From positions 248,001-312,000 of the forward strand of contig JAHJUE010000022.1 in NCBI GenBank assembly GCA_018829205.1: a stretch of DNA of 64,000 bases. Direction: 5' to 3'. Positions 44,578 through 53,762 of this stretch are shown here, in pieces. The translations under genes and the position numbers were made by a program. This DNA is from Bacteroidota bacterium (GTDB taxonomy: Bacteria > Bacteroidota > Ignavibacteria > Ignavibacteriales > Melioribacteraceae). Each line of letters starts with the position of its first letter. Position 1 is the first letter of the stretch. Below the pieces are notes generated by a model, which searched no databases, was not told the DNA's origin, and saw only the letters and a program-made list of their open reading frames with translations.

Positions 44578-45243
44578 TTATTTTGCCGCATTCACGATAT
44601 CTTTACACTCAAGAATATTGTTGTTATAATCTTTCAATGAAACATTAATCATAGCAATCCCGATTTCCTCAAGTGTTGTAACATATGTAGGTAATATTTT
44701 TCTTAACAAGGGATAAAAAGGAGTAAAGTATTTATATGATTTATAAGCGTTTTTTAATCCGGGAGTAGGTTTTATAAATCCCGGTCTAAAATTATAAACC
44801 TTTCTAAAAGGAAGTTTCATTAAATCATTTTCAGTTTTTCCTTTTACTCGCGCCCACATACTTCTTCCTTTTTCGCTGCTGTCTGTTCCAACTCCGGACA
44901 CGTAACAGAATGTCATTTCATTATTATATTTTAGCAATGTACTGGCAACATGCATTGTTAAATCATATGTAATTCTTGTATAATCTTTTTCATTCATTCC
45001 TATTGAAGAAACACCCATACAGAAATAACATGCGTTATAGCCGGATAGATGATTTTCAATTCGGGAAAAATCCAAAAAATCTTTGTGGATTATTTCTTTT
45101 AACTTTTTGTGTTTAACTCCGCATGGCTTTCTATTAATTACAAGAACAGATTCAACTTCAGGATGTTTTAAACATTCATGCAGCACTCCTTCTCCGACCA
45201 TCCCGGTGGCGCCCAAAACAATTGCTTTTATTTTATTTTTCAT
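44578..45243 (-). CDS. NAD(P)-binding short-chain oxidoreductase-like protein (HTATIP2/YbjT-type)
   Basis: A 221-residue extended SDR-like protein. The nucleotide loop is KAIVLGATGMVGEGVLHECL near the start; downstream are CMGVSSIG and YVSGVGTDSS, with a putative Tyr-Lys absent from the usual YxxxK position, so the catalysis is uncertain. The group resembles HTATIP2-type and NmrA-like proteins. I set the start at ATG 45243, preceded by a GGAG ten bases before; an earlier start at 45267 would include extra residues MAATENCK. It lies beside a tandem repeat (45273-45312). Confidence 0.75.
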   Translation of the reverse strand: MKNKIKAIVLGATGMVGEGVLHECLKHPEVESVLVINRKPCGVKHKKLKEIIHKDFLDFSRIENHLSGYNACYFCMGVSSIGMNEKDYTRITYDLTMHVASTLLKYNNEMTFCYVSGVGTDSSEKGRSMWARVKGKTENDLMKLPFRKVYNFRPGFIKPTPGLKNAYKSYKYFTPFYPLLRKILPTYVTTLEEIGIAMINVSLKDYNNNILECKDIVNAAK

Positions 45244-45272
45244 TTTACAATTCTCCGTTGCCGCCATTTAAC

Positions 45273-45312
45273 ATTCAACATTAAGCATTCAACATTAAGC
45301 ATTCAACATTAA
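45273..45312. repeat. tandem ATTCAACATTAAGC repeat
   Basis: Two exact 14-base copies of ATTCAACATTAAGC (45273-45286, 45287-45300) and a 12-base partial third copy (45301-45312), immediately abutting the ABC exporter stop codon at 45313. It fills the 69-base gap between two minus-strand genes. It is too short and regular for a CRISPR, and it resembles the short direct repeats often found flanking four-helix-bundle elements. Confidence 0.85.
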
Positions 45313-47064
45313 TTAAATCCTTGCCTGGTATGTATACAAATCATAATATCTGCCTTTTTTAGATATAAGCGCATCGTGCGTTCCCTGTTCGGCGATTCTT
45401 CCGTTTTCGATAACAAGAATTTGGTCGGCCTGCCGTATTGTACTAAGCCTGTGAGCAATTACAAAGGTTGTCCTGCCTTTCATTAATTCGTTCAAACTTT
45501 TCTGAATCAACAATTCGCTTTCGGTATCAAGATTTGAAGTTGCTTCATCTAGAACAATAATTTTCGGATTTGCCAATATAGCTCTCGCTATTGTTATTCT
45601 CTGTTTTTGTCCGCCAGAAAGTTTTACTCCTCTTTCACCAATTAAAGTATCAAGCCCGTTTTCAAATCTGTCGGTAAATTCATTCACATATGCTGCATTT
45701 ACGGCTTCCAGCAATTGTTCTTCAGTTGCGTCGGGACGCGGGAATAAGATATTCTCTTTAATTGTTCCTTCAAACAAAAAATCATCCTGCAATACTACGC
45801 CGAGATTTTTTCTATAACTCTGAAGATTAACTTCAGACAAATCGATTCCGTCAATTGTTACTTTACCCGAATCAGGAGTAATAAAAGAAGCGGCAAGGCT
45901 TGCGATAGTTGTTTTCCCAGATCCTGAAGTACCAACAAGAGCGGTAACGCTCCCTACATCAGCAACCAGAGAAATATTTTTTACGACTTCTTTCCCTTCT
46001 TCATAAGCGAATGAAACATCCTCAAATTTAATATCACCTTTAATATTATTTAAAACAATTGTTCTAATTTCGGGATCGTCTTCGGGCTGCATATTCATTA
46101 CTTCTTCTGTTCTATCGAGTCCGGCCAATGATTCAGTAAGCTGGCTTCCTATATTTCCCATTTGCACCAGGGGAGCAACCATAAAGCCCAAGTAAAGCGT
46201 AAAAGATAAAAACTCACCGAAGGTTAGATCTCCTTCCATAATCATCCATCCCCCAATTCCCATTATACCTGTCGTAGCAAGTCCTAATAAAAAAGTAGAA
46301 GTGCTTGTCATAATGGCTGTCGCGGTTAAACTTTTTTTTACGTTTTCAAAAAGTCTTTCAACCCCTTTTTCAAAAGTTTTATTTTCCTGATCTTCGGCGT
46401 TAAATCCTTTAATTACTCTAACACCGCTTAAGGTTTCGGTTAACCTGCCTGTTACATCGGCGTTAATCTCGCCTCTTTTTCTGAAAATAGGTCTTATATA
46501 TCCGAACGCTTTTAACGCTACGTAACCGAAAATTCCAACAGGAAGAAGCACATATAAGGTCATCATAGGACTTATACTAATTAAAAGGACTAAAGAAATT
46601 ACAGCTGTTAGTACTCCGCCGAACATTTGAGCGAGCCCTGTTCCAATTAAATTCCGGACTCCTTCAACATCAGTCATTATTCTGGATACAAGCGCTCCGG
46701 ATTTATTATTATCAAAAAATCTTATCGGCAGTGAAAGTATTTTCTTTTGAACTTTAGCGCGAAGTTTGGATATCAGATATTGAGCTTCAACACTTAATAC
46801 AATGGTAAGTAGATACGAAGTTACGGATTGAACTAGTATTGATAATCCGACAACCCAAAGAAGGACTGTAAGTTTATCGAAATCCTTATTAACTATTACA
46901 TCATCTATTAAATATTTACTTGCGCCCGGCAAAACTAAACTTGATAATCTGCTTATAATTATAAGTACAATGCCTAAGATTACTTTATTTTTTCTCGGCC
47001 AGACAAACTCTTTGAAAGCCTGACCAATTGTGACTCTGGGTTTTTCTTTCGATTTATTTTTCAA
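45313..47064 (-). CDS. ABC exporter, fused permease and ATPase (MsbA/MDR-type)
   Basis: A 583-residue half-transporter. Six membrane helices occupy about 25-310, and the nucleotide-binding domain runs from about 345 with Walker A GTSGSGKTT at 378-386, a Q-loop LGVVLQDDFLFEGTI, the signature LSGGQKQRI, Walker B IIVLDEATSNLD and the H-loop IAHRLSTI. It should work as a homodimer exporting a lipid or drug; being next to an envelope region, a lipid A flippase (MsbA) is possible. The stop codon directly meets the tandem repeat. Confidence 0.95.
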   Translation of the reverse strand: MKNKSKEKPRVTIGQAFKEFVWPRKNKVILGIVLIIISRLSSLVLPGASKYLIDDVIVNKDFDKLTVLLWVVGLSILVQSVTSYLLTIVLSVEAQYLISKLRAKVQKKILSLPIRFFDNNKSGALVSRIMTDVEGVRNLIGTGLAQMFGGVLTAVISLVLLISISPMMTLYVLLPVGIFGYVALKAFGYIRPIFRKRGEINADVTGRLTETLSGVRVIKGFNAEDQENKTFEKGVERLFENVKKSLTATAIMTSTSTFLLGLATTGIMGIGGWMIMEGDLTFGEFLSFTLYLGFMVAPLVQMGNIGSQLTESLAGLDRTEEVMNMQPEDDPEIRTIVLNNIKGDIKFEDVSFAYEEGKEVVKNISLVADVGSVTALVGTSGSGKTTIASLAASFITPDSGKVTIDGIDLSEVNLQSYRKNLGVVLQDDFLFEGTIKENILFPRPDATEEQLLEAVNAAYVNEFTDRFENGLDTLIGERGVKLSGGQKQRITIARAILANPKIIVLDEATSNLDTESELLIQKSLNELMKGRTTFVIAHRLSTIRQADQILVIENGRIAEQGTHDALISKKGRYYDLYTYQARI

Positions 47065-47170
47065 TTCTGAAGTTCCTTTATTTGAATATCGTTAAACTTT
47101 TTTAAATCTATTTAATTTAATCACGGCAAACATTAAGACGTAATATTTTGGTATTTATTTCATGATATTA

Positions 47171-47206
47171 AATAAAACAAAAGAGGTTATGCAGGCACAA
47201 CCTCTT
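47171..47206 (-). terminator. terminator of the TIGR03545/03546 operon
   Basis: On the minus strand: AAGAGGTT (47199-47206), loop, AACCTCTT (47181-47188), then TTGTTTTATTT. It is an 8-bp stem followed by a T-rich tail, 38 bases after the 618-residue gene stop. Confidence 0.75.
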
Positions 47207-47243
47207 AAAATAACAAATGCATCTATTTTAGGATATTAAATTA

Positions 47244-49100
47244 TTACTTAAAAATAGATTTAATTTTATCTTCTAGAAATCCTTTCTTCGCCTTTTCCAA
47301 TTGGGCCAAAAGCTCTTCTTCTTTGTTATCGATTATATTTATTTTGTCGCTTAATAAAATATTATATGCCCCGAGCTGATTTTGAATAGCGCTAATTTTA
47401 GATTTATACATTTCGTTGAATTTATTCAGTTCAGCGTTGATGTAGGAATCAAATTTTCTTTTTAATTCGGATTGAAGTTTGTTTATTTCTTCTCCGACAA
47501 CTGATGATATTTTGTTCATTAGTTTCTCATCCAGATCGGTTGCAAGCGCAAGATCCAAATTTCCGCCGGTATTCCATAACCGGAGACTCACTTTAAAATC
47601 CTTAACATTAATCAGAACCTCTCTTACTAATCTTTCAACAATATTTTTAGGTTCAGCCTCAAACAGGAGATTTAAGTTTGTTAAATAGAAATCGGAATTA
47701 ACATCAATTTTATTTCCTATTAAAGATATCTGAAATCCGGTCGTCATTACCGCATCGGTGATTTTAGCCGGGAGAAAATTTGAATTGCCTAGATTAAACT
47801 CTCCAACAGGGACTCCCGAAAGATTTGCAGATATTTCATCATAAGGGATATTCTTTCTTCTATCAAAAAGTCCGCTCAATTTTATTGTACGCCTTTCATT
47901 CTCACTTCCCTCTAATGAAAATGTAAGCGGCATCCCGGTTAAAAGTTGATTATCTGAAATGTTACCTGCGGTACCTTTAGCTTGAATAAATGTTTCTCCC
48001 TCTTGTTTTATATTACCGCCCGAAATTTTTACATTTTTTATCCAGAACTTAGGCAATTTTTTTTCTGCCGGGAATTCTATATCCTGCCCTTGCATTCTCG
48101 GAGGGTATTCATACTCCGGTTCAGGAGAATATTTTTCAATATTAGTCCTGGCGGCATCTGCCCAGTATAAATAATTTTTAATCCTTTTATACATTTCGCT
48201 TCCGACTAACAGCTGCGCCATTCCGCCTGCCTTAAAACTTGGCAGTCTTGCCATATTTTTTAATTTTTCAAAATCATCTTTTATAAAATTATCAATATTT
48301 CCAATTGATGCTGTTAAGTTTTGCAAATTAGTTTGAACAGTTCCACTTTTTTCATTTATAAAAGTACTTATTTCACTAACCGTTTTCTGCGCATTATCAA
48401 CGGCAGTGATTGCTTCAGATATTTTCTGCACATCTTTTAACTGCGCAGGATTAATAGAAGATATTTGTTGTTCAACTTCAATAACTTTTTGCTTACGAAT
48501 TTCAAAATCATTTTTAATTGTCGCCCAGTCGTCGGTCAAATTTTGAATATCTTTTTCTAACGAATCAATATTTTTTAAAGAACTCATATCAAGGGCTTTT
48601 AATAGGCTGTCGGCATTAAACCCATTTTTTAATTTAACTAAATCAAATAGAGGCGGTGTTTCAATAGTCTTCTTAAATGCTTTATCCGCCAGTTCGGAAA
48701 ATGTTCCTTCATTGCCGGCTAATACGGCTCTTTTATTTCTTTCTCTATTAATTGCGCCGTCTGTTTTTCTTTTTGACCCGATTATAAATTCATTTACTTC
48801 AATTTGCTCAATAATATATTTGCCTCTTAACAACTGCCCAAAATCCATTGAGAATTTAACAATCCCGGTCTCAAATAAATTTTCCCATGTATTACGCGGA
48901 TTTGCTACTTGAATTTTTTCCCATTCAATACCAATAGGCGATAAACCTATGCGGAGATTGTTAATCTCAACTTCTGCACCAACAACTTCTTCGGCGGCAT
49001 ATTCAATACCGGATTCGATCCAGCTGTTTATAAATAAGTAAACAACCGTTACAAAAATTATCAAAGGTATAAGAACAACAAGCCAGAATCTTTTTCTCAT
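47244..49100 (-). CDS. TIGR03545 family membrane-anchored protein with coiled coils
   Basis: A 618-residue protein with one N-terminal membrane segment (about 5-26: FWLVVLIPLIIFVTVVYLFI), then an AsmA-like start (EINNLRIGLSPIGIEWEKIQVANP) and long alpha-helical or coiled-coil stretches at about 180-290 and 520-610. It matches TIGR03545, a family normally found with TIGR03546 as here. AsmA-like architecture suggests a lipid-transport or envelope role, but no activity is known. Its start overlaps the TIGR03546 stop by four bases. Confidence 0.8.
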   Translation of the reverse strand: MRKRFWLVVLIPLIIFVTVVYLFINSWIESGIEYAAEEVVGAEVEINNLRIGLSPIGIEWEKIQVANPRNTWENLFETGIVKFSMDFGQLLRGKYIIEQIEVNEFIIGSKRKTDGAINRERNKRAVLAGNEGTFSELADKAFKKTIETPPLFDLVKLKNGFNADSLLKALDMSSLKNIDSLEKDIQNLTDDWATIKNDFEIRKQKVIEVEQQISSINPAQLKDVQKISEAITAVDNAQKTVSEISTFINEKSGTVQTNLQNLTASIGNIDNFIKDDFEKLKNMARLPSFKAGGMAQLLVGSEMYKRIKNYLYWADAARTNIEKYSPEPEYEYPPRMQGQDIEFPAEKKLPKFWIKNVKISGGNIKQEGETFIQAKGTAGNISDNQLLTGMPLTFSLEGSENERRTIKLSGLFDRRKNIPYDEISANLSGVPVGEFNLGNSNFLPAKITDAVMTTGFQISLIGNKIDVNSDFYLTNLNLLFEAEPKNIVERLVREVLINVKDFKVSLRLWNTGGNLDLALATDLDEKLMNKISSVVGEEINKLQSELKRKFDSYINAELNKFNEMYKSKISAIQNQLGAYNILLSDKINIIDNKEEELLAQLEKAKKGFLEDKIKSIFK

Positions 49101-49624
49101 CTTAAACCTCCGAGACTCTTAACCTTTTCATAATATCTAAACATGCTGCTTTGTTTTATTATTTTATAGATTTTCCATTTTATAATTTTTTCGTGAAGTT
49201 TTTCCCTGTATTTTATAACGAAAAATTTCATACTGAAATAGACAGGAATAAATAAAATAACTGCCGATATAAAACTTCCCATTACAAGAGTATTATTAAA
49301 TCGTGTTAAAGGGGCAACCGGAACGTTATACAGCGTTGTGAAAAAATCCTTAAAAGGTTCCAACGTTAAAATAAAAAACCCGAATGCATGAAAAGCAGGA
49401 TCAAAAATAAAAGCAATAATTTTAAAAAGAGTTACTGCTACAATAGCGGCGGATATATTAACATCAAGTATTAAAATAATAATCCAAATCAATAATCCCT
49501 GCAAGGTAAGCATCGGAGATAATCCGATTAATGAACCCAAAGCGAAGCCTAAGGCAATTTGTTTTGGAGTTTGACCTTCAGCCAATATTTTAAGAAATTT
49601 TCTAATAAAACTAAGCCAGAACAT
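49097..49624 (-). CDS. TIGR03546 family small membrane protein
   Basis: A 175-residue polytopic protein with a DUF2062-like beginning (ILAEGQTPKQIALGFALGSLIGLSPMLT) and three or four hydrophobic helices (about 26-75, 85-110, 115-140). TIGR03546 genes are almost always next to TIGR03545, and their four-base overlap here supports joint action. A role in envelope lipid handling is conjecture. Confidence 0.8.
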   Translation of the reverse strand: MFWLSFIRKFLKILAEGQTPKQIALGFALGSLIGLSPMLTLQGLLIWIIILILDVNISAAIVAVTLFKIIAFIFDPAFHAFGFFILTLEPFKDFFTTLYNVPVAPLTRFNNTLVMGSFISAVILFIPVYFSMKFFVIKYREKLHEKIIKWKIYKIIKQSSMFRYYEKVKSLGGLR

Positions 49625-49700
49625 TTTAATACTCGTTGATATAGTTTATAAATTTTGTTTAAAATAACTGATTGGAATTTGAGTATCAACATACCTTCTT

Positions 49701-49733
49701 ATTAAAAAGAAAGGCCACCTTTCGATAGCCTTT
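49701..49733 (-). terminator. terminator of the pnt operon
   Basis: Minus-strand reading: AAAGGCTA (49726-49733), loop TCGAAAGG, TGGCCTTT (49710-49717) with one G-U pair, then CTTTTTAAT. The stem of eight pairs followed by a T-run sits 34 bases after the pntB stop. Confidence 0.75.
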
Positions 49734-49766
49734 AGAAATAAATGCATTATTAAATTATTAGGTTGT

Positions 49767-51158
49767 CTACAATTGTTTAATCTCATTCACTAATTTAGTA
49801 ATAGCATCTTTCGCGTCCCCGAAATACATTAATGCATTAGGATAAAAGAACAGTTCATTATCAATACCTGCATAACCTGCATTCATTGAACGTTTATTAA
49901 TAATAACTGTTTTAGAATAATCGGCGTTTAATATCGGCATACCGTAAATGGGGCTTGACTGATCATGACGGGCAGCAGGGTTAACAACATCATTAGCGCC
50001 GACAATAAAAGCAATGTCGACATTATTAAAATCATCGTTTATGTCTTCAAGCGCAAAAAGTTTATCGTACGATACCTGCGCTTCAGCTAAAAGCACATTC
50101 ATATGACCTGGCATTCTTCCGGCAACTGGATGAATAGCGAAACGCACATTAATGCCTTTTTTCTCCAGAACATTTGTTAAATCGCGTACTGCATGCTGCG
50201 CTTGAGCAACAGCCATTCCGTAACCTGGAATAATAACAACATTTTGAGCTGAGTCGAACATCATTGCGGCTTCTTCGGCGTCAACCGATTTAACATCGCC
50301 TTTAGGCGAAGTTCCCGCTCCTGCACCTGCAGTTGAACCGGCCGAATCCCATCCTCCAAGAAGTACATTCATTAAAGAACGGTTCATTCCGCGGCACATA
50401 ATAAGTGTTAATATAATTCCGGAAGCACCTACGAGCGCTCCGGCAATAATAAGCATATTATTAGAAAGCACAAAACCGGTTGCCGACGCGGCGATACCTG
50501 AATAAGAATTAAGCAATGAAACTGCGACCGGCATATCCGCGCCGCCGATAGGCAAAACAAGAAGAACTCCCATAACTAATGATACTGCAGTTACGGCAAG
50601 CAGCAGTTCTGTATTGTACGGATTCATTACAATATAAATTCCGGCGGCAATTACGGCTAAAATTAGGATCACATTTATGGCATTCTGGCCGGGATATTTA
50701 ACAACTTTTCCGGTTACAATTCCCTGAAGTTTTCCAAACGCGATTAATGAACCTGTAAATGTAATAGAACCTATTAATATCGAGAGGATAATTGTAATAA
50801 TGGTAGACATTTCAAATGTTAGACCGTGTGTCAATTCTTTATAATATTCCGCGAGCGCTACCAAGGTAGAAGCTCCGCCTCCGAAACCATTCAACAAGCC
50901 CACCATCTGCGGCATTCCGGTCATTTGAACCTTGACCGCCATAACAGCGCCAATTGCACTGCCGACAATCAATCCCAAAATAATATATTCATATGTTAAT
51001 ACTCTGTGGTCAAGCAATGTAACAACAACAGCTAAAAACATACCTAAAGAAGCGAGCATGTTTCCCTGTCTTGCTGTTTTTGGCGAGCCTAATTTCTTTA
51101 TTCCAAAAATGAATAAGACTGATGAAACGAGGTAAATCAAATAAGAGATAATTTCCAT
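49767..51158 (-). CDS. pntB: NAD(P) transhydrogenase subunit beta
   Basis: Membrane and NADP(H)-binding subunit of the proton-translocating transhydrogenase (NADH + NADP+ to NAD+ + NADPH, driven by proton flow). About nine helices occupy residues 1-265, then domain III from about 295 with the NADP(H) loop VIIPGYGMAVAQAQHAV near 310-326, HPVAGRMPGHMNVLLAEA and VGANDVVNPAARHD. At 463 residues it is full length. It follows pntAB after seven bases. With NfnAB, also in this window, the cell has two ways to exchange NADH and NADPH. Confidence 0.96.
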   Translation of the reverse strand: MEIISYLIYLVSSVLFIFGIKKLGSPKTARQGNMLASLGMFLAVVVTLLDHRVLTYEYIILGLIVGSAIGAVMAVKVQMTGMPQMVGLLNGFGGGASTLVALAEYYKELTHGLTFEMSTIITIILSILIGSITFTGSLIAFGKLQGIVTGKVVKYPGQNAINVILILAVIAAGIYIVMNPYNTELLLAVTAVSLVMGVLLVLPIGGADMPVAVSLLNSYSGIAASATGFVLSNNMLIIAGALVGASGIILTLIMCRGMNRSLMNVLLGGWDSAGSTAGAGAGTSPKGDVKSVDAEEAAMMFDSAQNVVIIPGYGMAVAQAQHAVRDLTNVLEKKGINVRFAIHPVAGRMPGHMNVLLAEAQVSYDKLFALEDINDDFNNVDIAFIVGANDVVNPAARHDQSSPIYGMPILNADYSKTVIINKRSMNAGYAGIDNELFFYPNALMYFGDAKDAITKLVNEIKQL

Positions 51159-51165
51159 TTTTCAC

Positions 51166-51450
51166 TCACTTCTTTTTAAACATTTTTAACATTCTGTCCG
51201 TTACTAAAAAGCCGCCGATTACATTTATAGTAGCAAATATAATAGCGATTAAACCAAGTATAGTGCTTACCGAAAATTCTTCAAGTCCAGCAGAAAGCAG
51301 CGCGCCGACTATTGTAATTCCTGATATCGCATTTGAGCCCGACATTAAAGGTGTGTGTAATGTAGGCGGGACCTTGGTTATTAATTCAAATCCTACGAAT
51401 ATCGCAAGCACGAAAACGTATATTTGCATTAGCAGATCAAAGTTTTCCAT
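51166..51450 (-). CDS. pntAB: NAD(P) transhydrogenase subunit alpha, part 2 (membrane)
   Basis: A 94-residue membrane subunit with three helices (about 9-29, 38-62, 67-90) and the motif KVPPTLHTPLMSGSNAISGI of the domain II part of the alpha subunit. In many bacteria this segment is a separate polypeptide, as here. It should be encoded directly after pntAA, but a 444-base repeat-flanked element carrying a four-helix-bundle gene lies between them. Confidence 0.94.
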   Translation of the reverse strand: MENFDLLMQIYVFVLAIFVGFELITKVPPTLHTPLMSGSNAISGITIVGALLSAGLEEFSVSTILGLIAIIFATINVIGGFLVTDRMLKMFKKK

Positions 51451-51489
51451 TTTTTGATACCTATTTTAGTATTACAAATATTTTTAAAA

Positions 51490-51932
51490 GAATTCAGAAT
51501 TCAGAATCCAGTAGTCAGTTAAAATAAAATTCAGCTTCTTAAAGCTTTACAATAGCTACTTAATAATTTGCTGACTTCTTCTAAAAGTGAAATTAATTTT
51601 TCTGAATTTCCATATCCTAAATCTTTTGATAAAATTAAATAATATCTTACTTCTTCTAACGAACCTTGGGAAATATTAAAAAATCTTAATTTATCAGGTT
51701 TGCCAGTTTTCTTAAATCCTTCTGCGATATTTGCGGCAATTGAAACAGCCGCTCTTCTAAATTGAGAAGTCAATCCATAAATTTCAGATTTAGGAAAATT
51801 TTCAGTAAACTTATAAACACCAAGAACAAATTTATGAGCTTTCTGCCAAACTATTAAATCTTCAAATGTTTTTGCAGTTCTCACTCTACACTCTATTAAA
51901 TTTTCTGAATTCTGAATTCTGGATTCTGTCTA
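51490..51932. mobile_element. four-helix-bundle insertion element with inverted-repeat ends in the pnt operon
   Basis: The element consists of a four-helix-bundle gene bracketed by inverted repeats. The left end GAATTCAGAATTCAGAA (51490-51506) is the exact reverse complement of TTCTGAATTCTGAATTC (51903-51919) at the right end; both ends are tandem copies of an 8-base TCTGAATT unit and continue into further related sequence (GGATTCTG near 51921). The right end reaches the pntAA stop codon. No transposase is present. Removing it would leave pntAA and pntAB about 40 bases apart, so the insertion is nearly neutral to the operon. Confidence 0.65.
51531..51884 (-). CDS. four-helix-bundle protein (23S rRNA intervening-sequence/S23 family)
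   Basis: A 117-residue helical protein of the family first seen encoded in 23S rRNA intervening sequences: DLIVWQKAHKFVLGVYKFTENFP, SQFRRAAVSIAANIAEGF and LRFFNISQGSLEEVRYYLILSKDLGY are the hallmark segments. Members form pentamers related to the accessory variability determinant (Avd) of diversity-generating retroelements and occur alone at scattered sites, often flanked by short repeats, with no known enzymatic activity. The start appears to be GTG at 51884, preceded by GAGTGTAGA. Here it splits the transhydrogenase operon, which argues for recent acquisition. Confidence 0.92.
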   Translation of the reverse strand: MRTAKTFEDLIVWQKAHKFVLGVYKFTENFPKSEIYGLTSQFRRAAVSIAANIAEGFKKTGKPDKLRFFNISQGSLEEVRYYLILSKDLGYGNSEKLISLLEEVSKLLSSYCKALRS

Positions 51933-53075
51933 CTTAAGAAGCGCTGCCGTTCTTTCATTAACGACTTCTTTATTATAAACAATCAACGAACCTTTAACAA
52001 TTTCATCATCAAGATTAAGTTCGACTTTTCCTTCTTTACTTATATGTTCAAGAAGAGCAAGCAAATTTTTAGAATAAACCTCACTTGTGTTTTTAGGAAC
52101 AAGACTTGGAATATTCGGTTCGCCAATAATTGTAACTCCGTGCTTTACAATCGTTTTTCCTTTTTCGGAAACTTCGCAATTACCTCCGAATTCAACTGCC
52201 ATATCAAGCACAACGGAACCGGGTTTCATATTTTTAACCATTTCTTCGGTAACAAGAACTGGAGCTTTTCTACCGGGAACAAGAGCAGTAGTAATTACTA
52301 TGTCAGCATCGCTTACATGTTTGAAGATTAACTCTTTCTGTTTGTTCAGAAATTCTTCGGATGCTTCTTTTGCATAACCGCCGGCGTCCTGCATGTTCTC
52401 ATCCGTATCAACTTCTATAAATCGTCCGCCAAGACTTTGCACCTCTTCTTTTACACTTGGACGAATATCGGATACTTCAACAATAGCACCCAAACGTTTT
52501 GCCGTGCCAAGAGCTTGAAGTCCCGCAACACCCGCGCCCATAATTACAACTCGAGCAGGCTGAATTGTACCGGCGGCTGTCATCATCAGTGGAAATATTT
52601 TCGGAAGATGATTTGCGGTCATTAATACACTTTTATAGCCTGCGACATTTGCCTGTGAACTAAGTGCGTCCATTTTCTGAGCAAGTGTTGTTCTCGGAAT
52701 AGCTTCCATAGCAATTACATTAATACCTTTATCCGCACATAGTTTAGCGGTTTCAGGATAATGAAGCGAATACATAAAAGTAATTAACAAAGTACCTTCC
52801 TTCATTAAATCAAGTTCATGTTTTCCTTCTTGCGGATGTTCAACCGGACGCTGAACTTTTAATACAATATCAGCCGAGGAATATAATTCTGAAACGTTGT
52901 CTAAAAGCTTCGCACCTGATGATTCATATTGATCATCCGTAAATCCGGCATTTATTCCGGCACCTTTTTCAACATTAATCTGAAATCCTTTTTTGATCAA
53001 TTTAGAGGCTGTATCAGGTACGAGGGCCACCCGGTTTTCACCGGGGAAGATTTCTTTAGGAACTGCTATAACCAC
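51930..53075 (-). CDS. pntAA: NAD(P) transhydrogenase subunit alpha, part 1 (NAD-binding)
   Basis: The soluble NAD(H)-binding domain I of the proton-translocating transhydrogenase. The AlaDH/PNT fold begins MVIAVPKEIFPGENRVALVPD; the NAD loop is VVIMGAGVAGLQALGTAKRLGA at about 172-193, the RQD-type loop reads QANVAGYKSVL near 140, and DMAVEFGGNCEVSEKG lies near 292. At 381 residues it is full length for the split-alpha form. The TAG stop (51930-51932) touches the right repeat of the inserted four-helix-bundle element. No promoter was recognised in the 188 bases upstream. Confidence 0.95.
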   Translation of the reverse strand: MVIAVPKEIFPGENRVALVPDTASKLIKKGFQINVEKGAGINAGFTDDQYESSGAKLLDNVSELYSSADIVLKVQRPVEHPQEGKHELDLMKEGTLLITFMYSLHYPETAKLCADKGINVIAMEAIPRTTLAQKMDALSSQANVAGYKSVLMTANHLPKIFPLMMTAAGTIQPARVVIMGAGVAGLQALGTAKRLGAIVEVSDIRPSVKEEVQSLGGRFIEVDTDENMQDAGGYAKEASEEFLNKQKELIFKHVSDADIVITTALVPGRKAPVLVTEEMVKNMKPGSVVLDMAVEFGGNCEVSEKGKTIVKHGVTIIGEPNIPSLVPKNTSEVYSKNLLALLEHISKEGKVELNLDDEIVKGSLIVYNKEVVNERTAALLK

Positions 53076-53263
53076 TATTTGTCTCCTATTGAATTTATTA
53101 TTTACCCCAACAATTAAATTTAGATTTGAAGTCTTAATACTAATGAGATTATGTTTAAAAGTAAAGTTTGCGTAATGAATTGTTTTAAAATAAGGTTTTT
53201 AGATAAACGGATATAATAAAAATAAATAATACGAATATCACTTTTTTTGTTTTGATTCATATA

Positions 53264-53743
53264 TTATTTAGTGAAATCAATTGTTGTTGTAATATCAGTC
53301 GATGTACTAAATATCAGTCCAACAATTGAACCAACAGCAATTAGGCCGGCAATAACAAGGAGAGTTCCTGGTCCTTCACCATTTTGGGGTATTAACAAAA
53401 CTGAAATACCTGCCCCAGCCAAAGCGCCAAATAAAAATCCTTCAAAACCCTCTGTTCCGGTTCCATCAAATTTGATTTGAACAATATCCCTGGTATTTAT
53501 TTTTTTTAGAGTGTTTGATGATAGATTAATAAAAGTTGTATAATCGTCACTAATTTTTATTTCCTTCCCTTTATATTCTTCATTTTCATAAACTTTAATA
53601 ATTAGTTCGTCTTTGTCTTCGCATATTTTGTTAATTTTTTGATAGTACTTTTCTCTTATCTCATAATCGTTTCTTGTAATAATTCTTGAACAGCCGCTAA
53701 GTGCAAATGAAAATATTAGAATTGATATTATTATTTTTTTCAT
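53264..53743 (-). CDS. hypothetical lipoprotein with a C-terminal glycine-rich membrane pair
   Basis: A 159-residue protein; I prefer the ATG at 53743 over the TTG at 53752. Signal MKKIIISILIFSFALSGC gives a lipobox Cys at about 18. The middle is a charged beta-type region (DELIIKVYENEEYKGKEIK), and about 100-145 form two hydrophobic glycine-rich segments (GFLFGALAGAGISVLLIP; LLVIAGLIAVGSIVGLIF) resembling the glycine-zipper hairpins of outer-membrane lipoproteins. I do not recognise the family. It appears to stand alone with 188 bases of upstream sequence separating it from pntAA. Confidence 0.6.
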   Translation of the reverse strand: MKKIIISILIFSFALSGCSRIITRNDYEIREKYYQKINKICEDKDELIIKVYENEEYKGKEIKISDDYTTFINLSSNTLKKINTRDIVQIKFDGTGTEGFEGFLFGALAGAGISVLLIPQNGEGPGTLLVIAGLIAVGSIVGLIFSTSTDITTTIDFTK

Positions 53744-53762
53744 TTTATTCAACCAGAATATT

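Noticed and set aside
45273-45312. CRISPR-like array
   Set aside because: The units are head-to-tail with no spacers and only 14 bases long.
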